A stretch of DNA of 64,000 nt from a marine group bacterium Sva0996 bin134 (GTDB lineage Bacteria; Actinomycetota; Acidimicrobiia; Acidimicrobiales; Bin134). The DNA lies in contig MPNQ01000001.1 of assembly GCA_002239105.1 (NCBI GenBank), positions 1 to 64,000 of the forward strand. Direction: 5' to 3'. This document shows, piece after piece, positions 25,729 through 35,628 of the stretch. The notes beneath the pieces are model-generated. The model was not told the DNA's origin. It saw nothing but the letters and a program-made list of their open reading frames with translations, and did not search any database. How positions within the stretch are numbered: position 1 is the stretch's first letter; every line of letters begins with the position of its first letter. The translations under genes were made by a program, and so were the position numbers.

Positions 25729-26442
25729 TTACTCAGCCAGTTCCTCGCTTGGGAAATGTTCGGCTGTGAAAGTGTCGACGGTCGTCGTTCCTTCGCTCCA
25801 GGCCGGTGGCAGTTCGTCGAGATGGTCAAACCCGCCGATCAGCTTGCCTGAGGACACATCCTCAATGAGAAAGCCGTCGGCGTAGGGCGAGAGCACGGGT
25901 GCTCCTTCAGGGATCGATGGGGCCTTTTCGATGATTGGGAAGGTTCCAAGGCCTTCTGTGTAGTCATCGAGGAAGAGCACCAGCCGCTGGTTCTCAGGCG
26001 TGGCCTTTTGGAAGGTCTCTACCGGAAATTCCTTGGTCCGGCCGATCTCGACGTACACGAGTCCGCCCCTAATCAGCGACTCGTCGCCCCCGAGGACGCT
26101 CTCGACTTGCACGGTAAGTGTCAGGTTCAGGAACGCTGGTTCGGTCTCCCGTGTTTCCCCGACGCCGAACACGCGGCCGTCAGCCACGTCTGTGACAGTC
26201 CCGATCACGGTCAGGGACGCCTTATCACCAAGGATGGCGGGTGAGTTGTGGAGGTCGTAGTCGAGGCCCTCGCCAATGCTGCGCATCACCGAGACGAGAG
26301 CATCAGAGTCGGCGGCGCTGCTCGTAGATGAACCCGCTGAATTGTCGTTTGCCCCGCCGCAGGCAGTGGCAGTCAAGACCATGGCAACCAAGGCGATGGT
26401 CACCCTGTGGGGGAAGCGGATGAAGTTATTAGAACCAAGCAT
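25729..26442 (-). CDS. Secreted lipoprotein B, coupled to upstream metzincin-like gene
   Basis: The 237-residue lipoprotein has lipobox LTATAC and a Ser/Ala-rich stretch, then a domain ASLTVIGTVTDVADGRVFG ... LTLTVQVESVLGGDE ... RLVLFLDDY. Its start lies 14 bases inside the 3' end of the metzincin-like gene, with GGAG at correct spacing, so the two are translationally coupled. The pattern of strands (VIGTV, LTVQVESVLGG, YVEI, LVLFL) is common in secreted bacterial proteins with an OB/NTR-like beta-barrel; this fold guess is tentative. Pairing with a protease suggests an inhibitor, anchor or partner. Confidence 0.75.
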   Translation of the reverse strand: MLGSNNFIRFPHRVTIALVAMVLTATACGGANDNSAGSSTSSAADSDALVSVMRSIGEGLDYDLHNSPAILGDKASLTVIGTVTDVADGRVFGVGETRETEPAFLNLTLTVQVESVLGGDESLIRGGLVYVEIGRTKEFPVETFQKATPENQRLVLFLDDYTEGLGTFPIIEKAPSIPEGAPVLSPYADGFLIEDVSSGKLIGGFDHLDELPPAWSEGTTTVDTFTAEHFPSEELAE

Positions 26443-27046
26443 TGATGTGCTCCTTGTGGTGGCTTGAGTAGCGTTCGTACTGACTGTTTGTGCTGGGCCG
26501 TTCGCCTGAGATCATGCAGTCATCGGTTCCGCCGTCTCCCCCGCCTGAGCCGTGAGTTAGTCCGACGGTGTGCCCCAGTTCGTGGCAGACGGTCTTGTCG
26601 GTGTCGGCGTCGTCGTTGGATCCCACGTTGATTTGAGCAGGATCGAGAGTCACGTAGTACTGATCGCAGTAACCGTTGTCATAGTCCTCGCATGGTGCCG
26701 TGCCGCGGGTTGAACCCGGGAGGTCGGCGTCAAACCACACCACGTCGGTCTCACCAGAGCCGGAGAACTTGCATGTGGACTTGAACTCAACCGTGGCATC
26801 CGTTGGGCCACCGAGAGCGTCGTCGAACATCTCGTCCACGTTGTCGCGCAGGTTGGTGTCGAATCCGCTGCCCCAGCAGTAGTTGTGGGTTGAGCCATCG
26901 GGATGGGCGCCGGTTGTTGAGCTTTGCGAGCCCCAAACGTCGGCGCCCACAGGTGAAGCGAGCACCGACACCGCAAGAGCCACAAGCCCCAGGACGAAGG
27001 CAATCGCCTTCGCCTTAGCTTGTCGAAAATGGCGGTAGATTCGCAT
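26429..27046 (-). CDS. Secreted metzincin-like zinc protease
   Basis: The 205-residue protein has a basic N-terminus and signal peptide (IAFVLGLVALAVSVLASPVGA), then a small domain with several Cys. The zinc site HELGHTVGLTH is a full metzincin HExxHxxGxxH motif, and CMIS follows about 17 residues later as a likely Met-turn. The start has a strong GGAGGA site. The protein is much shorter than most metzincins, close in size to snapalysin-type (M7) enzymes. A homologue lies at 27869-28489. Proteolytic activity is expected from the complete motif but the substrate is unknown. Confidence 0.82.
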   Translation of the reverse strand: MRIYRHFRQAKAKAIAFVLGLVALAVSVLASPVGADVWGSQSSTTGAHPDGSTHNYCWGSGFDTNLRDNVDEMFDDALGGPTDATVEFKSTCKFSGSGETDVVWFDADLPGSTRGTAPCEDYDNGYCDQYYVTLDPAQINVGSNDDADTDKTVCHELGHTVGLTHGSGGGDGGTDDCMISGERPSTNSQYERYSSHHKEHINAWF

Positions 27047-27147
27047 CTCTTCCTCCTGTGTTCTGACTGTGCGTCGAAACCCTGCTCAATCTCTCCGGCG
27101 CAGCGCTTCCATGTGGGCGTAGGTGATGAAGATCGGCGAAATACGGC

Positions 27148-27828
27148 CTACTCGTTCCCGGGCCCGTCGTTGGCGTTCGAGTCTCCGATGGAGTCTCCGA
27201 TGTTTCCCACACTTCCGTTGCTATCTTCGCTGGAGCTTAGGTTGCGAATACTCTCGATGGTCGCAGTTTCAGAGTCAACACCAAGCACGCCGGACGTAGT
27301 AGCAGGGCTAATCGACCCGGTTGCAAACAAGTTAGCTATGCCGTCGGTAACGGTTATGATGTCAAGCTCATTGCCTTGTTTGGTTAAGAATAGAACAAAA
27401 GATTGTCCGGTATCGTTTGAGGTGAAATTGGCACCGGCAAGAGAGATGCGCTGTAGGCGTTCAGCGGGGATTCCGTCAACATTTCTGACGATGAATCCGT
27501 CCCACAGGATAGTCAGTCTTGCGGGTGATTCACCTTTAATGGTTTCATTGACGCTAAAGTTCAATTTGATTAGCTCAACAAATTCACTTGTTGGTTCATC
27601 CTCGTTGTAGCCACCCCTATACCCAGCTTCTTCAGTTATCGAGTCCAACGTTGCTTGTACAATCACGGAACTGTTCTCGACAAGCTCATTGACACTTGAC
27701 GGACCGAGTTCATCTACATGAATGACAACAGTATCAAGTTCACCTGATGAGTCTTCATCGAACTGAGTGCATCCTTGAACCAACAGCCCGATACACACCA
27801 CCATGGCACAAACAAATCTAAACATCAT
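27148..27828 (-). CDS. Secreted lipoprotein C, next to second metzincin-like gene
   Basis: The product is about 226 residues with lipobox LLVQGC. The extracytoplasmic part runs SSVIVQATLDSITEEAGYRGG ... LIKLNFSVNETIKGE ... QSFVLFLTKQGNE, matching the strand order of lipoprotein B (VIGTV ... LTLTVQVESVLGG ... LVLFL), so they are probably distant paralogues. The C-terminus is Ser/Gly/Asn/Asp-rich and ends NANDGPGNE. GGAGTG precedes two consecutive ATGs (27828 and 27825); either may be used. Codon use is AT-rich. It follows the second metzincin-like gene by 40 bases, repeating the protease-lipoprotein order. Confidence 0.72.
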   Translation of the reverse strand: MMFRFVCAMVVCIGLLVQGCTQFDEDSSGELDTVVIHVDELGPSSVNELVENSSVIVQATLDSITEEAGYRGGYNEDEPTSEFVELIKLNFSVNETIKGESPARLTILWDGFIVRNVDGIPAERLQRISLAGANFTSNDTGQSFVLFLTKQGNELDIITVTDGIANLFATGSISPATTSGVLGVDSETATIESIRNLSSSEDSNGSVGNIGDSIGDSNANDGPGNE

Positions 27829-27868
27829 AACACTCCTTTGATTACAGCAATTGATATATGTTGCCAAA

Positions 27869-28489
27869 TTAATATCTATCTTTGAGATGATTGATTTCAT
27901 GATCAATGAGGTCAGTTCCAAGTGAATATTTTGACTGTGGCCAGCAACCTTCATCATCGGTCAGGCCATCGTCACTACCCAAGGTGTGACCAATTTCGTG
28001 ACAAACAGTATGACCTATTTGTCCGGCTGTATTGCTTATCAATTTGTCCTCATTGAATCGGATACGGAATTGATCGCATTTGTTGTTACTCATTGTCTTC
28101 TTACAGGTCGCGTCACCTAAGACTGATGGTCGTGAAAAGTGACTTTCATCGGCTGCATACCAATATACATCTACATGAGTGCCAGGAACAGCGGATTGGC
28201 GTCCATCATTGATTGTGTTAATATCATTGTCGGTATCTAGCTCATAATCTGAATGCATGGAATCAGTAACGAATGGATTAAGTTTGTTGTGGTGAGAGTC
28301 TTTAGATTCGATTGACGCGTATCTGTGTTGGTCGTTGTCGGCGTATCTGCCACCAAAGTAGTCTGCTCGGGCAATGTCCTGGATGAGGATAACTCCAATA
28401 GCCATAAGTGTTGAAAGCACAATGGGCAAAAAAAGGAGCGTTGCAGGTTTCTTGGGCTTTGCAAATTCAGTTACATGAGTTCTCGACAT
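27869..28489 (-). CDS. Secreted snapalysin-like metzincin homologue with altered motif
   Basis: The 206-residue protein has an N-terminal hydrophobic segment (TLLFLPIVLSTLMAIGVILI) and is a homologue of the protease at 26429-27046: both share a CDQ block and the context TVCHE(I/L)GHT. Here the zinc motif is HEIGHTLGSDD, with Asp in place of the third His, as in snapalysin (M7, HExxHxxGxxD). The Met-turn position reads CWPQS rather than CMIS, so activity is uncertain. Two operator-like dyads lie just upstream. The ATG at 28489 was preferred over one at 28564, which lies inside those dyads. Base composition is AT-rich. Confidence 0.75.
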   Translation of the reverse strand: MSRTHVTEFAKPKKPATLLFLPIVLSTLMAIGVILIQDIARADYFGGRYADNDQHRYASIESKDSHHNKLNPFVTDSMHSDYELDTDNDINTINDGRQSAVPGTHVDVYWYAADESHFSRPSVLGDATCKKTMSNNKCDQFRIRFNEDKLISNTAGQIGHTVCHEIGHTLGSDDGLTDDEGCWPQSKYSLGTDLIDHEINHLKDRY

Positions 28490-28535
28490 AATGAAGGATG
28501 GTAAACGAGAATCTTGTGTGGGGCAACCAAAAGTA

Positions 28536-28574
28536 GTGTCAAAACATGACAAGTTTTTTGTCATGTTTTGACAC
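28536..28574. promoter_or_regulatory. Two tandem TGTCA-N5-TGACA dyads forming a 17-bp inverted repeat
   Basis: Arms GTGTCAAAACATGACAA (28536-28552) and TTGTCATGTTTTGACAC (28558-28574) are perfect inverted repeats with a 5-base spacer. Each arm is itself a dyad of the form TGTCA-N5-TGACA, and one more TGACA half-site follows on the right. No T-run follows on either strand, so a simple terminator is unlikely. The site lies about 45 bases upstream of the second metzincin-like gene, where a repressor or activator dimer could bind twice. Confidence 0.6.
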
Positions 28575-28625
28575 TTGACACTGTGGAATTCAGGGTATAA
28601 AAGCGGCGACTTCTAAGGATCTCGC

Positions 28626-29096
28626 TCAGGGTCCGTCGTTGGCGTTGACGTCGACGATGAGGTCGCCGTCGTCCACCCACACCCCGAACTGGGTTAGGCC
28701 GTCGCCGGTGGCGGAGTACACCAACGTGGGATCGCAGGTGTCGACGAACAGTCGTCGGTCGGCGTCCCAATCGACCACGCAGTCGCCAATTGCGCCGGGC
28801 GACTGGACGTCGAAGGCGAACCATCCCATCTCGGGATTGTCGCCGATGTGGTTGATCCAGATGCTGCGTCCCCGGCTCAGCGGGGCCCACGGAACCGGCC
28901 CCCGCTCGTCGATCTCGGCGGCCAACCCCTCGGCGTCGCCGGCGTTGAAGTCGTCGTCGCCCAGCTTCACCTCGATGCGGTCGGACCCGGCCAGCGACAC
29001 CACGGCGAACACCAGTCCCACGCCCAGCGCGATGCTGATGACGCTGTAGATCGCAGCTCGCAGGGGGGTGATTTTGGGACCCGATGAGACGGGCAT
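28626..29096 (-). CDS. Membrane-anchored protein, unknown function
   Basis: The 156-residue protein has one N-terminal membrane helix (AAIYSVISIALGVGLVFAVVSLAG) and an extracytoplasmic domain with RSIWINHIGDNPEMGWFAFD, CVVDWDADRRLFVDTC and a closing LTQFGVWVDDGDLIVDVNANDGP. The two Cys are 16 residues apart. The strand pattern loosely recalls a Rieske-like domain, but the His ligands are absent, so no cluster is expected. The ATG at 29096 follows GAGGGAG. The ending NANDGP is shared with lipoprotein C. It is divergent from sucC. Confidence 0.6.
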   Translation of the reverse strand: MPVSSGPKITPLRAAIYSVISIALGVGLVFAVVSLAGSDRIEVKLGDDDFNAGDAEGLAAEIDERGPVPWAPLSRGRSIWINHIGDNPEMGWFAFDVQSPGAIGDCVVDWDADRRLFVDTCDPTLVYSATGDGLTQFGVWVDDGDLIVDVNANDGP

Positions 29097-29218
29097 GTCG
29101 CTCCCTCGGTTCGTTCCAACTGATGGGGTTGCTCCTAGTATCGCGGCGAAGCGTCGTCGGTACGAACCATCGCCGAGCCGCACCGCAAACTTGGCCATAG
29201 CGCTGCATTGGGGAGCCC

Positions 29219-30367
29219 GTGGATCTATTCGAGTATCAGGGAAAACAGTTTTTCGCGTCGTATGAAATGCCGGTCTCGCCCGGTGAGGCGGCTACCACCG
29301 TCGAAGATGCGGTAGCGGCCGCCGAACGGCTGGGGACACCGGTGATGGTCAAAGCCCAGGTGCACACCGGAGGTCGGGGCAAGGCCGGGGGCGTCAAGTT
29401 CGCGGCCGACATCGACGCCGTTCGCACCCATGCCACCAACATCTTGGGCCTCGACATTCGGGGCCACATCGTCGAGAACCTGTGGATCGAGAAAGCGTCC
29501 GACATCTCCGAGGAGTACTACGTGAGCTTCACCCTCGACCGGTCGGCCAAAAAGCACCTGGGGATGCTGTCGGCCGAGGGCGGTGTGGAGATCGAGACGG
29601 TGGCCGAGGAGAACCCCGACGCCATCGCCAAGATCTGGGTCGCTCCGACCGAAGGCCTCACCGAGGACCGGTGCCGCCAATGGGTGCTGGCCGCAAAGCT
29701 CAACCCCCAGGTAACCGACCAGACGGTGGAGTTGCTGCTGAAGCTGTACGAGGCCTACACCGACGGCGACGCCGACCTGGTGGAGATCAACCCTTTGATC
29801 GTGACCCCCGAGGGTCGAGTGCATGTGCTCGACGCCAAGGTCACCCTCGACGGCAATGCCGGATTCCGCCACGACCTGGAACCCTTCGACGCCACCCAGC
29901 CCCGGGACGAACGGGAAGCGGCCGCCCACGCTAAGGGGCTGCAATACGTGGGCCTGGAAGGCTCGGTGGGAGTGATCGCCAACGGTGCCGGGCTGGCCAT
30001 GAGCACAGTGGACGTGGTCAACCAGGTAGGGGGCAAGCCGGCCAACTTCCTGGACATCGGCGGGGGGGCCAATGCCGACGTGATGGCCGGGGCGCTGGAG
30101 GTCATCAACAACGACCCCGACGTGCAATCGATCTTCATCAACATCTTCGGCGGCATCACCCGGGGCGAGGAGGTGGCCAACGGCATCATCGAGGCGATGA
30201 ACCGGGTGGACATCAGCTCGCCCATCGTGATCCGCCTCGACGGCACCAACGCGGATGAGGGCCGGGCGCTGCTGGAACCCCATCTGAGCGACCGGCTCAT
30301 GATGGAGCCCACCATGCTGGAAGCGGCTCAAAAAGTTGTCGCCCTCGCAGAAGGGACCGGATCATGA
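29219..30367 (+). CDS. sucC: Succinyl-CoA synthetase, beta subunit
   Basis: The 382-residue protein starts with GTG and carries the ATP-grasp N-terminus DLFEYQGKQFFASY, the motif KAQVHTGGRGKAGGVK (nucleotide site), DLVEINPLIVTPEG, and the C-terminal CoA-ligase domain FLDIGGGANADV and FINIFGGITRGEEVA. With SucD it interconverts succinyl-CoA and succinate with formation of ATP or GTP in the TCA cycle. The stop overlaps the sucD start (ATGA), so the two are translated together. Length is normal for the family. Confidence 0.97.
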   Translation: MDLFEYQGKQFFASYEMPVSPGEAATTVEDAVAAAERLGTPVMVKAQVHTGGRGKAGGVKFAADIDAVRTHATNILGLDIRGHIVENLWIEKASDISEEYYVSFTLDRSAKKHLGMLSAEGGVEIETVAEENPDAIAKIWVAPTEGLTEDRCRQWVLAAKLNPQVTDQTVELLLKLYEAYTDGDADLVEINPLIVTPEGRVHVLDAKVTLDGNAGFRHDLEPFDATQPRDEREAAAHAKGLQYVGLEGSVGVIANGAGLAMSTVDVVNQVGGKPANFLDIGGGANADVMAGALEVINNDPDVQSIFINIFGGITRGEEVANGIIEAMNRVDISSPIVIRLDGTNADEGRALLEPHLSDRLMMEPTMLEAAQKVVALAEGTGS

Positions 30368-31248
30368 GCATCTTCATCGACGAGAACACCAAGGTGGTCT
30401 ACCAGGGCCTCACCGGGAGCCAGGGCCGGTACTACGGCCTGCTGAACCGGGACTACGGCACCCAAGTGGTGGCTGGAACCAACCCGAAAAAGGCGGGCAC
30501 CGACGTGGAGGGGATTCCCATCTTCGCCACCGTGGCCGACGCGGTGGAGGCCACCGGGGCCAACGTGTCATGCGTGTTTATCCCCGCTGCCGGGGTCCGC
30601 AGCGCAGTGCTCGAGGCTGCCGAGGGCGGAGTGGAGTTGGTGGTGGTCATCACCGAGGGCGTGCCCATGCACGACGAGGCCTACTTCTACAACAAGCTCA
30701 AGGCCGATTACCCCGACGTGCGGTTGCTAGGGCCCAACTGCCCCGGCCTCATCAGCCCCGGAAAGGCCAACATCGGCATCACCGCTGGCCATATCGCCAA
30801 AGAGGGCGGTCCGGTGGGCATCGTGAGCCGCTCGGGAACCCTCACCTACCAGGCGCTGTACGAGCTGAAGCAAAAGGACATCGGCTGCACCACCTGTGTG
30901 GGCATCGGCGGCGACCCGGTACCGGGCACGTCTTTCATCGACTGCTTATCCGCCTTCGAGGAAGACCCCGAGACCGAGGCGGTGATGATGATCGGCGAGA
31001 TCGGGGGGTCGGCCGAAGAGGAGGCCGCCGAGTTCATCGCCGCCAACGTGTCCAAGCCGGTGGTGGCCTACATCGCTGGGATGACCGCTCCGCCGGGCAA
31101 GAAGATGGGCCATGCCGGGGCCATCGTCTCGGGGGGCAAAGGCACCGCTCAGGCCAAAATGGACGCCCTGGCTGCGGCCGGCGTTCACATCGGCCAGAGC
31201 CCCAGCGAAGCCGGCGACATCATGGCCGAGGTAGTCGCCGGACTCTGA
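30364..31248 (+). CDS. sucD: Succinyl-CoA synthetase, alpha subunit
   Basis: The 294-residue alpha subunit has the CoA-binding Rossmann part ([29 protein letters not shown]) and the ligase part with [21 protein letters not shown] and [18 protein letters not shown], where the final His is the residue phosphorylated during catalysis. It overlaps sucC by 4 bases. It forms the complete enzyme with SucC. Confidence 0.97.
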   Translation: MSIFIDENTKVVYQGLTGSQGRYYGLLNRDYGTQVVAGTNPKKAGTDVEGIPIFATVADAVEATGANVSCVFIPAAGVRSAVLEAAEGGVELVVVITEGVPMHDEAYFYNKLKADYPDVRLLGPNCPGLISPGKANIGITAGHIAKEGGPVGIVSRSGTLTYQALYELKQKDIGCTTCVGIGGDPVPGTSFIDCLSAFEEDPETEAVMMIGEIGGSAEEEAAEFIAANVSKPVVAYIAGMTAPPGKKMGHAGAIVSGGKGTAQAKMDALAAAGVHIGQSPSEAGDIMAEVVAGL

Positions 31249-31318
31249 TTCTTGGGGCGAATCTGCGGGCGAGGCGACATCCCAAGCAGCCCCTGAGGCG
31301 GGTGGTAGGTTCGGCTCG

Positions 31319-31882
31319 ATGCGACTAGCGGTGCTGGCGTCGGGCAGTGGGACGATCCTGGATGCGATGGCCCACAGCGGGCTGCCCATCTCGCTGGTAC
31401 TGGTGGACCGTACCTGTGGCGCCGAGAAGGTGGCCGCCGATCACGGGCTGACCTGTGTGATGGCAGAGCGGACCAGCTTCGGGCCCGACTTCGACCGGGT
31501 GGACTACACCCGCCAGGTGACCGAGCGCTTGGCGGCCGAGGGCATCGAGCTGGTGGCCATGGCGGGTTTCGGGACAGTGCTGGGTCAGCCGATCCAGGAT
31601 GGGTACGGAGGCCGCATCTTGAACACCCACCCGTCGCTGTTGCCCGCCTTTCCCGGCTGGCATGCAGTGCAAGACGCCTTGGACTACGGGGTGAAGGTCA
31701 CCGGCTGCACCGTGCATGTGGCCACCCTGGAGGTGGATGCCGGGCCGATTCTTGCCCAGCAGGCCGTGGCCGTGGAGCCCGACGACACTGTGGACACGCT
31801 GCACGAGCGGATCAAAGTGGTGGAGCGCGACCTGTACATTCGCACTGTCCGAGAAATAATCGACCGAGGGTACGTCTTATGA
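31319..31882 (+). CDS. purN: Phosphoribosylglycinamide formyltransferase
   Basis: The 187-residue protein transfers a formyl group from 10-formyltetrahydrofolate to GAR in purine synthesis. It opens MRLAVLASGSGTILDAM (phosphate-binding loop) and contains the folate enzyme signature around HPSLLPAFPGWHAVQDAL with the catalytic TVH-containing TGCTVHVATLEVDAGPI. It overlaps purH by 4 bases, giving the consecutive purN-purH pair common in actinobacteria. Confidence 0.95.
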   Translation: MRLAVLASGSGTILDAMAHSGLPISLVLVDRTCGAEKVAADHGLTCVMAERTSFGPDFDRVDYTRQVTERLAAEGIELVAMAGFGTVLGQPIQDGYGGRILNTHPSLLPAFPGWHAVQDALDYGVKVTGCTVHVATLEVDAGPILAQQAVAVEPDDTVDTLHERIKVVERDLYIRTVREIIDRGYVL

Positions 31883-33399
31883 GCCAGGGAGCGGACCACC
31901 CGCCGAGGGCGCTGGTGTCGGTGTACGACAAGACCGGGGTGGTCGATCTGGCCCAGCGGCTGGTGGCCCTGGGATGGGAGATCATCTCCAGCGGTGGTAC
32001 GTCGGCCGCGCTGGCCGACGCCGGGGTTCCGGTGACCCCGGTGGAGCAGGTCACCGGAGCACCAGAGATGCTGGACGGGCGGGTCAAGACCGTCCACCCC
32101 GTGATTCACGGGGGTCTGCTAGCCGACCTGTCGAATCCGGGCCATGTAAAGGATCTGGCCGAGCGGGGCATCGTGCCCATAGACCTGGTGGTGTGCAACC
32201 TCTATCCGTTCCGCTCTGATCCATCGGTGGATCTGATCGACATCGGTGGTCCGGCCATGGTGCGGGCCGCAGCCAAGAACCACGAGCGGGTCGGCGTGGT
32301 GGTGCAGCCCGAGGATTATGGGATGGTGCTGGACGAGTTGGAGGCCGAAGGCAGCCTCTCCGTCGCCACCCGACGGCGTCTGGCTCGGGCCGCATACGCC
32401 CACACCAGCGCTTACGACGCGGCCATCACCGATTGGCTGACGGAGGCCGACGCCGACGAACTCCCGCCGACAGTGGCGCTGACTTTGGAACGCCAGGAAG
32501 TGCTGCGCTACGGCGAGAACCCCCACCAGACCGGCGCCCGCTACCGCATCGCCGGTCAGTCGAGCTGGTGGGACCAGGCCAGCCAACTCCAGGGCAAGGC
32601 CATGTCGTACCTCAATGTGTTCGACGCCGATGCTGCTTGGCGGCTGGCCCACTCGCTAGGCGATGACCCGGCAGCGGTGGTGATCAAACACGCCAACCCG
32701 TGCGGAGCAGCAGTGGCCGACGACATCGCCACCGCCTACCAGCGGGCCCATGAGTGCGACCCGGTCTCCGCGTTCGGGGGGATCGTGGCCGTCAACCGCA
32801 TGGTGACCGCCGAGATGGCCGAGGCCATGGCCGACGTATTCACCGAGGTACTCATCGCCTCCGAATACGAGGAGGCCGCGCTAGCCCTGCTGGGCAAGAA
32901 GAAGAACTTGCGGGTGCTCCACGCCCCGCTGCCGGAGGCTGCCGACTTGGAGATTCGCACTCTAGGGGGTGCGGCTCTGGTGCAGACTCCCGACACGGTG
33001 ACCATGGACCGCTCTTCGTGGGAAGTTGTCACCGAGCGGGCTCCAACCGACGACCAGTGGGCTGATTTGGAGCTGGCCTGGCGGGTGGCGGCCCGGGTCG
33101 GCTCCAACTGCATCGTGTTGGCCAAAGACCGCCAGGCCGTGGGCATCGGCGCCGGTCAGCAGAACCGCCGCGACGCCGGGCGCATCGCCGCCGAGAAGGC
33201 CGCGGGCCGAGCTGCCGGCGGGGCCTGCGCCAGCGACGCCTTCTTCCCCTTCCGCGACGGCCTCGATGCCGCCGCCGAGGCCCAGTGCGCCACCGTCATC
33301 CAACCCGGCGGCTCAGTACGCGACCAAGAAGTGATCGACGCCGCCAACGAGCACAACATGGCCATGATCTTCACCGGCGAACGCCACTTCAAGCACTAG
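31879..33399 (+). CDS. purH: Bifunctional AICAR transformylase / IMP cyclohydrolase
   Basis: The 506-residue protein performs the last two steps of IMP synthesis. The N-terminal cyclohydrolase domain shows [25 protein letters not shown] and [13 protein letters not shown]; the transformylase domain shows [25 protein letters not shown] and the terminal DAFFPFRDG...AGG-like segment followed by [12 protein letters not shown]. The stop overlaps that of the convergent metF by 4 bases (CTAG). Confidence 0.97.
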   Translation: MSQGADHPPRALVSVYDKTGVVDLAQRLVALGWEIISSGGTSAALADAGVPVTPVEQVTGAPEMLDGRVKTVHPVIHGGLLADLSNPGHVKDLAERGIVPIDLVVCNLYPFRSDPSVDLIDIGGPAMVRAAAKNHERVGVVVQPEDYGMVLDELEAEGSLSVATRRRLARAAYAHTSAYDAAITDWLTEADADELPPTVALTLERQEVLRYGENPHQTGARYRIAGQSSWWDQASQLQGKAMSYLNVFDADAAWRLAHSLGDDPAAVVIKHANPCGAAVADDIATAYQRAHECDPVSAFGGIVAVNRMVTAEMAEAMADVFTEVLIASEYEEAALALLGKKKNLRVLHAPLPEAADLEIRTLGGAALVQTPDTVTMDRSSWEVVTERAPTDDQWADLELAWRVAARVGSNCIVLAKDRQAVGIGAGQQNRRDAGRIAAEKAAGRAAGGACASDAFFPFRDGLDAAAEAQCATVIQPGGSVRDQEVIDAANEHNMAMIFTGERHFKH

Positions 33400-34241
33400 A
33401 GGTCGAGCAGATTGCTGATCTGGGTTGAGGCTTGGGGGCGGTTGAGGGTGTAGAGGTGGATGCCGTGGGCACCGGCGTCTAGCAGCTGTTGGGACAGTTC
33501 GGCGGCGGTCTCGGCGGCGGCGGTGATGCGGTCGGGGCCGGACAGTGCCGCCAATTCGGCGAACAGCGCTTCGGGCACTGTGGAGCCGTTTACTTTGGCG
33601 AAGCGGCGGATGCTCTTGGGCCAGATGACCGGCATCACTCCGGGAATGACCGGGCGGTTGCACCCCAAGTCGGCCAGCTCGTCGCAGAGGCGCACGTAGT
33701 CGGAGGGGTCGAAGAAGAATTGGGTGATGGCGAAGTCGGCCTGGTTCAGCTTGTCGGCCAGAAACTGCCGGTCGGAGGCCCGGTCGGTTGAGCGGGGGTG
33801 GACTTCGGGGTGGGCGGCCACCCCGATGCTGAAGTTGGCGGGGTGGTCCCGCACTACTTCCACCAGCTCCGAGGCGTAGCGGAAGTCGCCGCTGATGGCC
33901 GACCCGTCGGGCGGGTCGCCGGCCAGGGCCAAGATGTTGACCACTCCGGCAGCGGCATAGTCGTCCAGCAGGGCGGCGACGCCCTCTCGGGTATGGCCCA
34001 CGCAGGTCAGGTGGGCCATGGCGGGGAAGGGCCGGTCTTGGCAGATGCCGGTCACGATGTCGCGAGTCCGGTCGTGGCCGTCGCCGCCAACTCCGCAGGT
34101 CACCGACACGAACGAGGGCGCCAGCCCCGACAATTCGTCCAGTGTCTCGGCTAGTTGCTTGGCGGCAACCTCGTCGGCAGGGGGGAAGAACTCGAACGAC
34201 AGCGTTGGCTGGTCGCCCACCAAGTCGGCTATCCGTGCCAT
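33396..34241 (-). CDS. metF: Methylenetetrahydrofolate reductase
   Basis: The 281-residue TIM-barrel flavoprotein reduces 5,10-methylene-THF to 5-methyl-THF for methionine synthesis. It starts [24 protein letters not shown], with the active-site FEFFPP motif. [36 protein letters not shown] and GVMPV follow as expected. The ATG at 34241 is preferred to TTG codons just upstream. Folate links it functionally to the convergent purN-purH genes. Confidence 0.94.
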   Translation of the reverse strand: MARIADLVGDQPTLSFEFFPPADEVAAKQLAETLDELSGLAPSFVSVTCGVGGDGHDRTRDIVTGICQDRPFPAMAHLTCVGHTREGVAALLDDYAAAGVVNILALAGDPPDGSAISGDFRYASELVEVVRDHPANFSIGVAAHPEVHPRSTDRASDRQFLADKLNQADFAITQFFFDPSDYVRLCDELADLGCNRPVIPGVMPVIWPKSIRRFAKVNGSTVPEALFAELAALSGPDRITAAAETAAELSQQLLDAGAHGIHLYTLNRPQASTQISNLLDL

Positions 34242-34369
34242 CAACAAGGCAGCGTATGGGCCAGTCCCCGACGACTCGGCATCGTTTGACGAAGGTGTAC
34301 CGCCCCCCTTGCTGGGACTTGATTCTTGGCTTCGTTGAGGGCAAAGGGGCGTCGGTATGCTCGCCTGAT

Positions 34370-35566
<1,197 letters not shown>

Positions 35567-35628
35567 CCAGCCGCCAACTCTTGCCCGATAGTCCTTCCTA
35601 ACCCTTTCTGCACAAAGGAGACCTTTCG

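Noticed and set aside
28536..28574. Hairpin as a rho-independent terminator
   Set aside because: The stem is AT-rich and no T-run follows on either strand; the internal dyads fit an operator better.
28626..29096. Rieske iron-sulfur protein call for the membrane-anchored protein
   Set aside because: Only two Cys are present, 16 residues apart, and the His ligands are missing.
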